A stretch of 64,000 nt of DNA from Ashinkailepas kermadecensis (lineage: Eukaryota; Arthropoda; Thecostraca; Neolepadidae), in contig JAOTOM010003161.1 in the NCBI GenBank assembly GCA_034440615.1, forward strand, positions 64,501-128,500, in the 5' to 3' direction. A model generated the notes under the pieces. It was not told where the DNA came from. It worked only from the letters and a program-made list of their open reading frames with translations, and did not search any database. The position numbers and the translations under genes were made by a program. Shown here in pieces: positions 1-37,700 of the stretch; positions within the stretch are counted from its first letter, which is position 1, and the number at the start of each line of letters is the position of its first letter.

Positions 1-364
1 GGTGAGGCACCAGGCGGGCACGGATATGACATATGGCGGGCGTTGCAATTTTGGGATCAGTGTATCTTCTGGTTCTTGCATCAGTCCAGTCATTTGCGCT
101 GTTGGGTCCCTCAGGTACCCACCCCAGCGCCGACGCACCAACTACGTGGGGCTATCTGTAAGGATCCGTAGACGTTTTATCGGATATCATTCCATCATGC
201 TATTTTGTACCTGATATCCGCAGGGCGTATATGTATTTCTTATGAGACGCAAACGCATACCAGCAATCAGAATATATGTACCTAGCCATTTGCTACTCTT
301 ATTGCGCCAGCTCCCGAGTTAGTTCCCTTGCTGACTTTGTGATAGCTCAGCTTAGTCCCGTAGC

Positions 365-533
365 ATGTATCGTGCTGCTGGTCATAGGAGCATGTGTCGC
401 TCAGCTGGCTCCAAATGCATGTGTCGTGCTGCTGGTCATAGCTCAGCTAAGTCCCGTAGCATGTATCGTGCTGCTGGTCATAGCTCAGCTGGCTCCAAAT
501 GCATGTGTCGTGCTGCTGGTTGTGGCTCAGCCA
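365..533. repeat. 42-bp tandem repeat upstream of the first visible Hdc exon
   Basis: About four units of 42 bp, each ending in GTGCTGCTGGTCATA. Two sub-types alternate: one contains AGTCCCGTAGCATGTATC and the other GGCTCCAAATGCATGTGTC. It lies in the intron just before the exon at 607. Forward frames are open by chance of composition; no coding role is claimed. Confidence 0.85.
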
Positions 534-606
534 ATGCACTTGCCATGCCGGTGACCACGGCTGAGCTAGCTACCGGCACAGCTTGGTGCCGTTGGCCACT
601 GACCAG

Positions 607-27785
<27,179 letters not shown>

Positions 27786-29702
27786 ACCCGGCCAGGCCAC
27801 CGGGGCGAGATTTCGGACAGATGGCTCCCAGCGCGGCCGAGCCGTCGTCCACCGCCTCATATACACGTGCAGGAGCTGCAGACGGCCAGAGACGGGTCAC
27901 GACCGGCGCGACCCGCACGGACTGAGACGGGTCACGACCGGCGCGACCCGCACTGTCAGCGGCGGCTCCGTCTCACGTCACTTCCGACTCGCGCCGCTGC
28001 TGTCAGTGCGCGGGTGTTCGGCTGTCAGTTGTTTGGCTCTGTGTCGATAGCCCACTCTGTGAGCTCTGTGGCGGCGTCGGATGGCACGGGCCCCGCCCGG
28101 AATTATCTCGACCGAGACCGTGCCGTCCGGTGCGGCGCGTACGTCGAGCGAATAACCTGGTCCCCCGCCCTCCGAGTCTGGTGATTATGCGACTCGGACG
28201 TTCACTGCGGACGCTCACCGGGAACTTCTGTGGATGTCCAACCGACCAGCCCGTACCGGTGTACAGCCCGTCTCGGGCAGAGCTGACCGCCGCTCCGGCC
28301 AATCACTGGCTGGCCGGCGGAACACTGTGGCCATTGCCACGAGTGTGGAAAGCGGATACGATGTTCCCTCCACGTACCCTGCAGCTTGTGCATTTGTGTT
28401 TTCCTAGCTTGCAGTGTGTAGAGCCAGCCATTCGGCTGGACTAGGTCTCCCGAACAAAAGGCCTCCCAAACAAAGCCCGTAGCACGTCGACCGCTATAGC
28501 CGCGAAACGGACACCAGTGGCTGTAGTCCAATGCGATTGGACTGAGGTGAATAGTCGGAGACCGGTATTGCTAGGCAGAGATCAACGGTTGGAGACCGGT
28601 ACGGATAGGCGGAGATGAACGATTGGAGACGGGCACAGCCGGGCCGAGATCGGCGGCTACAGATCGATACCCTTGGACCGAGATCGGCGGAGGTTGGCAG
28701 AATTATTGATTTGGCTTGGTTTTTGTTGCGATACCCGAGACTGAGGACGAAGGTTGTTCGTCTAAAGCGAGTCGCTGTGGACAAGTGAATGGCAGGATAG
28801 AACACCGGACATGCCCTCTTTGAGTGTAAAGCTGGTAAATGTATTTGGAGGACCTTATTGTAATATGTATATGTGTCTGTATACTGGGGGAATTTCTCCC
28901 ATGTATGGTTATAGGAGTCGCCAAAGTTGGTCCAGCAGCGATCCTACCAGCTTTTGGTAACTTAATATAATGAAAAAAAGTGGCATGGAAGCTGGTAGAT
29001 ATGGATGAGCTAAAACTCAGCTTCCGCCCGTCCACCTCAAAAGTCGTTCGGGCATTTTCCTATGTCTCCCAGTACATAGTCATCATCTAAAGTGTTACCC
29101 TTTGGCGCATGCTTCAAAGAATTGGGTCATTTATGAGCTAATAAACTTTTAGTTGTTCTGGTGTTTGAAAGAAAGAATGTTTTGGGACTTTATTTCGCCC
29201 GACGTAGACAGTATTGCGACGCAAATACACTGAGACAACAACCGTACACAGAAGCCTAACACACCGTGCGCATATATCGGTGGGAGCGGCGAAGTGACAA
29301 AAAAATCCGCTAAAAACGAGTGGCAAAGCGAACCAAAAGTCTCATCCATTGTTGGCTAGTACGAGTGTGCACTTGTGTATGTTCAGCGTAGCCCCAACCG
29401 CTGTGTTCAGTGTAACCCCAACCGTTGTGCACCTGCTTCTGGATAACCCACGACGACACTTGCATCAAATATTGGAACCTATTTTCCAAAACATCGGGTC
29501 CTGTTACCCAAGCGTTCTCAAGCATTCGGCACATCATCGGAACCTCGGCACACAGTTATCAGCCGTCGCAATAGACGCGTTTCACCAGCTCTTGATTAAG
29601 TAGTTTTTCGGTAGGGGGGGGGGGGGGGGTTAGGGATGCATTGACTACAGTGGTCATGTAGCTTTTTCGCCAGGGGCTAGTGCGGCAGAAAAATTCATGA
29701 AA
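27786..29702. other. Intergenic between Hdc and the convergent gene, minor repeats only
   Basis: A 35-bp direct duplication occurs at about 27890-27955 (GAGACGGGTCACGACCGGCG). Degenerate 40-bp units around GGAGACCGGTA lie at 28540-28690. Nothing else is supported. Confidence 0.5.
29612..29630. repeat. Poly-G tract
   Basis: About 14 consecutive G after GGTAG. Other G- or C-runs in the window: 33431-33443, 33714-33726, 39783-39792. Confidence 0.95.
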
Positions 29703-29716
29703 ATGAATTATGTTCG

Positions 29717-29874
29717 GTGGTTATTGGTTTTACGACACGTCGACCGTTGAGTCATGCAGCGTCGCCAATCTCTCACGCCGATTGGTCGCGGGCGAAGAGT
29801 AGCGACAGGTGAGATTCGAACCCACAACCTTTCGATTGTGAGACGAGCATCTTACCCCTAGACCACTCGTCCCT
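29717..29874 (-). mobile_element. tRNA-derived SINE with 14-bp target-site duplication
   Basis: On the minus strand it begins AGGGACGAGTGGTCTAGGGG (box A TGGTCTAGGGGTAAGA) and continues through an anticodon-like region to box B GGTTCGAATCTC, the two internal RNA polymerase III promoter boxes. The body after box B ends in CGTAAAACCAATAACCAC. Perfect 14-bp direct repeats ATGAATTATGTTCG flank it at 29703-29716 and 29875-29888. The length of 158 bp is typical. It lies between the convergent genes. Confidence 0.93.
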
Positions 29875-29888
29875 ATGAATTATGTTCG

Positions 29889-31440
29889 TTTAACCGATAT
29901 TGCCAGCAATGATATTGACAACAATTTCCCATTACCGGGGGATAATTCCTCCTCCAGTGAACATGAAATTCGGCCCATGCCTTTGGCTCCCGATGTCTCC
30001 GTACGATTATGGTCTACATCGGATATCTTATCGGAACTACAGACCATAATCCGTACCCCATAATCGGTGTGCGAAGTTTGACATGTTTCGGATCTCTATA
30101 AGACTGGTTCTTGCGTGTCTAGGGAAGACTGTTTCTATGCTACACAATTTGCAAGCAGAACATTCCGTGCAACAGGGCGCTGAGCAGCTCACTTGTGATA
30201 TAAGTTGTAAAAAGTTGTAAAAAGTTGCCGTATCATCCCTGCGATCACTCGGGGTCCAGCCAACAATACAGATGTAGGAAAGTCCTTATTGGCACGCGAA
30301 AGTCTAGCAACCTCTTCGTTCGCGATAACTCCAGTCACGAAAGTACCAGTACCTTTTGCTGCCCTGTATTGCACTGCAGCACTCCACGATCACACGAGAA
30401 CTACAGACACCGTACAGTACGTTCTCCTCGGAAGGTAAGCCGTGATACTGCCTTTCCTATGAATTTAGAAGCCGAATTTAGTTGGGAAGCGCGCACGCGT
30501 AGCAGCGATCCGCTCGCTCAGAGGATTCAAGACCGACTGACTGGGGCGGGTGCGGCTGAGCGCCGGCCCGTTTCGTCAGTACCCTGCCAACGGCGGGACG
30601 GGGGCTTGCCAGGGGTCGGTATAGGGCGGCCAGCCCTCTGCGCGGTTCTCGGGCAACAGCAGTACCCCGTCACGTGTGTCGGGCATTGGCTATATGCCCG
30701 ACTGGTAACGCTGAGTCGAGCGACCGACATCCGTCCGCGAGTTGCCGACTGGCTGGGACCCGTGGGGCGATACGTTTACTGTATGCTGGCTTACGGGATT
30801 ATTTCAATTACAGTTACGGGATAGCCAAAAGTATGATTTTATGTGAACACAGTTACATCTAGCATTAACGATGGCGGCGGTACGTGCCGGTCGGATAGAG
30901 GTCAAGATACAGCCGTCTGCATCACCCACTGACGATCACATCACCCACTGACGACGGCGGCGCGGCGCGCGCCGGGGAGGGGTTGGAGGTCACCTCTGCA
31001 GAGGCGACGGCCGGGCGCGCTGGGATGCTGGAGAGGGGAGGGGAAGATACAAGGTCCAATGTACGTCTCCGTTCGGGCGGTGGCTGCTGACGTAGGCAGC
31101 AGACAGGCCGACGCCAGTCTCGGAGCCGGGGACTTGTCGTGCCATGAACGGAGTGGGTTGGGGCTGAATTTATGGGATCAAGACGCTCAAAAACTAACTC
31201 TCTTACACAGACCGCATGGATTTCCTCCAACCAAGACGCGTCGCATACGGCATTCGCGACAAATTAACACCTGAGTACAACCAGTCACTGATGTACTTAA
31301 TCTCGGACTTTACGATGCCGCTGGGATCAGCACTAATCACGGAAACCAAAATCAGAATGAAGCAAGCAGAGCTCTCTTCTGGAATCGTTGGACAAACAGA
31401 GCCGGCAATGCGGGACACAGTTGGCAGCTGTAGCTTTCAC
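29889..31440. other. Intergenic, no gene recognised
   Basis: Several open frames up to 199 codons occur (30225-30824, 30922-31230 on minus), but none shows a recognisable domain, and the GC-rich parts are stop-poor by composition. It may contain 3' UTR of the minus-strand gene. Confidence 0.4.
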
Positions 31441-31444
31441 CACT

Positions 31445-31522
31445 GGCGGATCCAGTCCGCTGACCAAGTCCGCTGATCCGGTCCGCTGATCCGGTCCACT
31501 GATCCGGTCAACTGATCCGGTT
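31445..31522. repeat. 13-bp tandem repeat, five copies
   Basis: Units of TCCGCTGATCCGG with small changes, about 105 bp beyond the stop codon of the CRMP-like gene, so probably in its 3' UTR. Confidence 0.9.
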
Positions 31523-31627
31523 GGCCTCGAGACGACCGCTGGCGGTAGCTGCCGCGGGGAAGGGGAGGGCGAGCCAGGCGGTCAGGCTGTGGAGGATCTG
31601 GCTGGTGAAGACCGCGCCCGTTGCCAA

Positions 31628-31716
31628 TTACCAGAAAGATCCGGTAGACTTGCCACCGGGCGGTTCGTGCACCTTAACCCCGGTCCTCATCGGACTTTTA
31701 TCGTCAACTTGGGCAC
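31628..31716 (-). CDS. CRMP: CRMP-like terminal exon
   Basis: Acceptor TTTTCAG on minus, phase 1. Reads [20 protein letters not shown], then GGKSTGSFW and TAA (31628-31630). The ending PPGGKS-GSFW closely follows the PPGGRSSGIW-type C-terminus of CRMPs, a region phosphorylated in vertebrate family members. Confidence 0.95.
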
Positions 31717-34700
31717 CTGAAAAGAGCGATCCGATCAGTCGTTCTAACGGAACCACACCGTAGATACAGTCTTCTAGCACTGTCACCACAGCCTCGATAG
31801 GCTCCCCGGTGTTCATTCAGGCATACACCTCTCTAGCCTTCTCACGGACACGCACATTCCTGCTTCACTCAGCCTCATACCGGAAAGGTATAACCTGTAG
31901 GCATGCACTTCACCAGTCTGGCGGATGATAGATTCATATTGCAGAACAAACAAATGTGAGCTTCCCAAATCTGTTTTGGAGCTTCACTCAAAAGAAGGCC
32001 CCCGTGGCTTGATGGTTCAAAGTGAGACCTTGAGGAGCCCCATGACCTACACAAGATGGCACATGCTCCTAGTTCCCCCGATGCTCGCTAGCACTCACTC
32101 ACTCCTCAGCTAGCACAGAGCCTCCCCAGCAAGCACAGAGCCTCCACAGCACCGCTGCCCTCCTCAGCTCCCACACAACTCTAGAGTACCTCCAGCAGCC
32201 GCTGCGCGCTTACCGGAGACGGCGAAGCCCGAGTTCTGCTGGTTGCGCACACCCTCAGCCGGCTGGACGCGGTTGCGGAAGTCGTCCTGGGCCGACGGCG
32301 GAGTACCCGGCGGCGCACCGCTCGGCGGCCGGCCCGACCAGGTCTCGCAGATGCTGCGCGCGCCGTTGGCGACCTGCACGGGCTCCGGGTCGGGCGCGCC
32401 GTCCCTGTTGACGGGCCGCGGCAGGGCGGCGGCGTCGCGCTGCTCCACGCGCCGGTACAGGTGCGGCGCGAACGCGGGCCGCGCCAGCCGCTGGCCGGCG
32501 CCCTGCACCGCGCGCAGCTGGCCCTCGTCCAGGCAGAGGCGGCCGCGCGACATGACGCACACGGGTGCACCGCGACACTGCAGGCCCTCGAACACGCTGA
32601 AGTCGCACTTCTGCTGGTGCGTCTTGGCAGAGATGGTGTGCGTGGCGCGGCTATCCTAGATGACGATGTAGGCGTCCGAGCCCACCGTGATGACTCCCTG
32701 CCGGGGCACGGTGGGTTCTGGCACACCATGAGGATGCACAGTGGGTTCAGTCGCACTATGGGCAGTGAGTTCGGTTACACCATGAGGATGTACAGTGGTT
32801 TCAGTCACACCATGAGGGTGCTCGGTGAGTTCAGTCACACCATAAGGATGCATAGTCGGTTCAGTCGCACCATGCCAATGCGCAGTGGGTTCAGTCGCAC
32901 CATGATGATGCACAGTGGGTTCAGTCACACCATGAAGATGCAGAGCAGGCTCAGGCACCTCCTGTCGGGGCAGAGCGGGCTCAGTCATGCCACGTCGGGG
33001 CACAGGGGGTTCAGCCATACCCCACCGGGGCAGAGTTGGGCTCAGCTGTCCAGCTGTGCGGACCATCGACAACGCTACACCGGCATTTTAGCAGTGGGAA
33101 AGGCAAACCAGCGCACTTCCCTCGCTGCTACGGTGCGCTGGAGATGCCGAGCGTAACATGGCCGCACCACCTACTCAAACATCAGCGTGGGCCCCAGCTC
33201 CGTCAGATACCAACGGTGTCATCGCTGGTGCCGACAGACATCAGCGTGGGCCCCAGCTCCGTCAGGTACCAACGGTGTCATCGCTGGTGCCGACAGACAT
33301 CAGCGTGGGCCCCAGCTCCGTCAGATACCAGCGGTGTCATCGCTGGCGTGGACCCGGTGCCGACAGACATCGGGCGACTGCACACACAAGCCCGGACCGA
33401 ACACGCTGTCATTGTGCCACCACCACCACGCCCCCCCCCCCCCACTTCCCTACTTCTGGCGGATGGAGTGGCGACGAATGTGGAGGTCACCTCACTAGCT
33501 GCCTTTACTCCAGAAAACGAGGCGCACCCGGGGCCACCACCACCCAAGTCCACCAACGCTGTGAGGCCTCAATCTATGTCAAAGGCGCACAGGAGTGACT
33601 GGTCTCGAACACCAGAGACTCGGAACACCGACCAGCGTCGACAGTCTTCTCCAGCAGTAGACCAGCCTCGCCACTGACGACGCACCCAGACCGGTGGCGG
33701 TGGCCGAGTGTGTGGGGGGGGGGGGGAGCAGAGGACGCACGACCAGGAGGACCAAGCCGACTGCTGCCGGCTCAACTATAACGGCCTGGAGGCTAGGCCT
33801 TTGGAAGACAGAGGCACATTTGCTTTTATAACGTACGTACCTACTGACTGCTATGATGACCAAACTCTTCTTACTTTCATCGGTTAAGAGCAGAAAGGAA
33901 AATATGACCGCTAACGAGCTTCCAGCTCCCCCCCAAAAAAAAACAGACATTTAAATCTGAGGTCAAGCAAACTGGCCAGTGGATTAACAACATCTTCCGC
34001 CCGTCCGATGCGATGGAAGATATCAAAGATCAAGGATCTACATCATCTTTGGGCTTCAACAATCGCCTGCTGGCGTCATTCTTGGTATCACAGCTCGTTT
34101 CACTTGGTATAACAATGCATGAAAAGTGAGGCGGATTCCGATAATTGGCATGTTATGGCATAATTCAGACTAGATGGCATAATTCAGACAGTTAATACGA
34201 TATGGTAGCAGTGAGACGCAGAGCCACCATTTTTACCGAATTTTACATTTGTCCATATTCTACAGATCCTACGGTACACCCACACTCAGTGTGCAGCTCT
34301 GCAGGCATCGTTAATGCTGCATGTCGCCATCACCCATACCGATAGTTACCACGGCAATCCACCAGGAGGTACCACCTATGCCCGTACGGCCACACAACAG
34401 GCGAACGAAAAGCCGAACCGCCAGTCGTACCTTCTGCGGGTACAAGTTGAACAGCTTGGCCGCGTTGGCGCTGGTGGCGGCCACGAACTGACACATATCC
34501 ATCTTGCCGGTAGCCACACCCTTCGTCCAGACGACCGACATGCGGGCCTTGATGCCGTCGACGCCCTGGGGGATCCGACTGAAGTCGTCCTTGCCAGCGT
34601 CCTTCTGGTCGGCCGTGAAGGCACAGTGGTCGCTGCTCGCGCAATCCAGGTCGTTGCTGAAATCAAACATCGAGGACGCAATCAATAGCGAGTAGACGCT

Positions 34701-37700
34701 CGAGATGTCATAAAGTCATAAAGTGTTAAGGCTTAATAAGAGCCACAGGGGCCCATCTAGGTTAAGCCTATCTAGAAAAGGTACTATAAATGTACATACT
34801 CTCACTCCAATCAATCCCTTATCTCACGTTCCTAGGGAGCTATATATCCCAGCCTATCTAGCACCATTCACTTGCTATTGCATAACACACTCAACAATTA
34901 CAAACTCCTCCCATCATACCCATTGTGCTACCATAGACAATCTCATCAGTATCACATCCCGAAGGAAGGTGCTGACTCCCTTGCTAGGTACACCCTATAT
35001 AAAGTTATAAAGCATTTAGACTTAATAAGAGACCCCAAGGCCCATCCAGTTAAGTCTGTAAATGGAAGATACCATAAGCCTGGTAAAATGATCAACCCCA
35101 ACCACCCCACATCCTGAAGAAACCAGTCCTCCAATATCCCACATACCTATCAATGCCTATCTACCCTAGCTATCCAGCCCTATTCCCCTGATCTCTCTTA
35201 ACACATGTGGATTGAATGCCTTATCAATAATTTTCCAACTGCATCCATGCCTGCTTAAAGGGGTCTGTGCCGTGCACACTTACTTAACATAAATCTCACC
35301 CCATCCATCACAAATTAGAACTCAAAAACAAGATTTTCCTGTCTAAAAAATTTGTCCACCCTAGTTTTAAATACATTCAATGAGGAACTCCCCACAACAT
35401 CAGCAGGCAGCCCATTCCACTGATCAACAACCCTTTGACTGAAGACCTGTTGTCGCTTAACTGCCCTACACCTCAACTTGTCTCACCTGAACTGATGACC
35501 CCTATGTGATACTCTAAACTGAAGAGCACCATTCAACTTGACCTGATCTAGTCCTTTAACAATTTTGTACATTTCAATCATGTCTCCCCTTAATCTCCTA
35601 TACTTGAGTGAGTACATATACAATGCCACAAGCCTTTCTCCATACAACAGCGACCACAATGCACAACATGTCACCGAATACTCACAATCAAACACATACT
35701 CATTTACTGCACCAAATACAACCACCAAAGACAACATATCACCAACTATTGCGCCACACACAACATCCCACTAAACCTCACTACTCTCCTCAACGACGAA
35801 CATCCAGCACTACACGGACATGTCTTCCACTTTCTCTCTATCACACGCATACTAGAACAACTGTGAAAAAAGGGGGAAAAAAAGAAGGGAAAAAAAACAA
35901 AAAAACAAAAAAAAAACAAAAAAAAACAAACAAAAGAAAACAAAACAAAAGATGGAATGAAACAAAAAGATGTTTTAAAAAAATGAACAAAATAGCCAAA
36001 AAACGAAAAACATGACGCTGATAAAAAACAACAAAAGAAAAACAAAATATACCCCAAAACTCAACGTTCTTGCAATGTCTCAACCAAGGCGAAGACCCAA
36101 CCCCAAACCCCCCATTATACCCCGTACCCCAATTTGGCACCGTCCGGACTGGCGACTCTTCTCAACCGCATCATCTTCGGACTCCGACCAACTCTACTAT
36201 ACTTCCGCTCAACCCAACTCTACTCAACTCTACTCTACTCAGCTCTACTCTACACTACAAGAATCTACTTCGACACTGCTCAACAAATCAACACCCTCTT
36301 CCACCCCTCGACTAATCCTCCTACCATACCCCTCACCCCTTTATACCGCTTAACACCAACACAACAACAACAACCGGAAACAGCCGACATCACCACACGG
36401 TGGCAGGCTGGCCAAATTCATACACATACATACACACCTTTCTCCATATTCTAAGTTACCTATTCCACTGATGAGTCTAGTTGCTTTGCGCTGCACTATT
36501 TCTAACATGTCTATATCTTTTTCTAGGTAGAGGCTCCATGCTTGTACAGAATATTCCAAGTGGGGTCGCACATATGCTAAGTATAGTTTTTTTTCTCATG
36601 ACTTCCTTGCTCTTATATATCACACTTCTATTAATGAGTCCCAGCATTCTGAGTGCCCTGTTCCTAGCTGAGCTACATTGTTTTTCTCCTTTAAGGTCTC
36701 TTGAAACCAACACACCTAAGTCCCTTTCCTCTTCAATAACATCCAGTTCTCTCCCTCCCATTGTATATCTTAAAGTCTCACCTCCAGACCCCAGACGCAT
36801 AACCTTACACTTGTCATAGTTGAAAGACATCTGCCATTGATCAGCCTACTTTTTTAGGTCCTCCAAGTCTAGTTGAATATTTATAGATTGATCACAACTG
36901 TTTGCCACTCCTACCAGCTTGATGTCATCAGCAAATTTGAACACTATTCCTCAGCCCTACCTCAATGTTATTCACAAAGATGATAAAGAGAAGTGGCCCT
37001 AGAACAGAGCCCTGTGGTACTCCACTCAGAACATCCTTCCAATCAGATTTACATCCATTTAACATTACCCTTTGTTTCCTTCCCCTCAACCATGCTTCAA
37101 TCCAACCTAGAACTTTTCCAACAATCTCATGTTGTTGTAGTTGATGAATTAGCCTCCCATGATCGAAATCCATGTTCAGTATCCTTTAAAAGATTGTGCC
37201 TATCAAGATGAATCTGAACATTCTGTTTAACAAGATTTTCTAGTACCTTGCAAACTATTGAGGTCAAACTGACTGGCCTATAGTTCCCTACACACTTCAT
37301 ACTTCCCTTTTTGAAAATAGGTACTACATGTCGGGTTAAGACTAGGTGCGGAAGGCTAGAACAAAGCAAATAATGTGACGTGAAGTGCTGATTTTCTTCC
37401 AAGCCCATGGACCATGTTGTATTCGGTTTAATGCAGAGATCGAATTTGTTACATGTGTTCTCCAGGTTTTGGTAGCCGAAACATCCGATTGCAGAGGCCA
37501 CTAGCAATGGCGCTAATACAGTATAATCACGCCATATGTAGTCGTTACTGTGGCCTGTCATTAGTCAGCAGATCCGACTACGACAGCTACCCAGAACCCG
37601 GAACTGCAACATGGCGCCAACACCGACTGTGCAGTTAATAACACCAGGCTACGCCCACGTTCCAGAGGACTGCAGGCTATTCGACCGATGGTCCTCGAGG

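Noticed and set aside
29817..29874. Functional tRNA gene on the minus strand
   Set aside because: A and B boxes are present, but the sequence continues into a SINE body with a target-site duplication, and the acceptor stem does not close.
30225..30824. 199-codon plus-strand ORF
   Set aside because: No recognisable domain, GC-rich and stop-poor, no splice or start support.
32181..32756. Minus-strand ORF rich in Arg/Ala/Pro/Ser and a second Arg/Ala/Pro-rich ORF at 32255-32608
   Set aside because: Other-frame shadows of the GC-rich CRMP exon.
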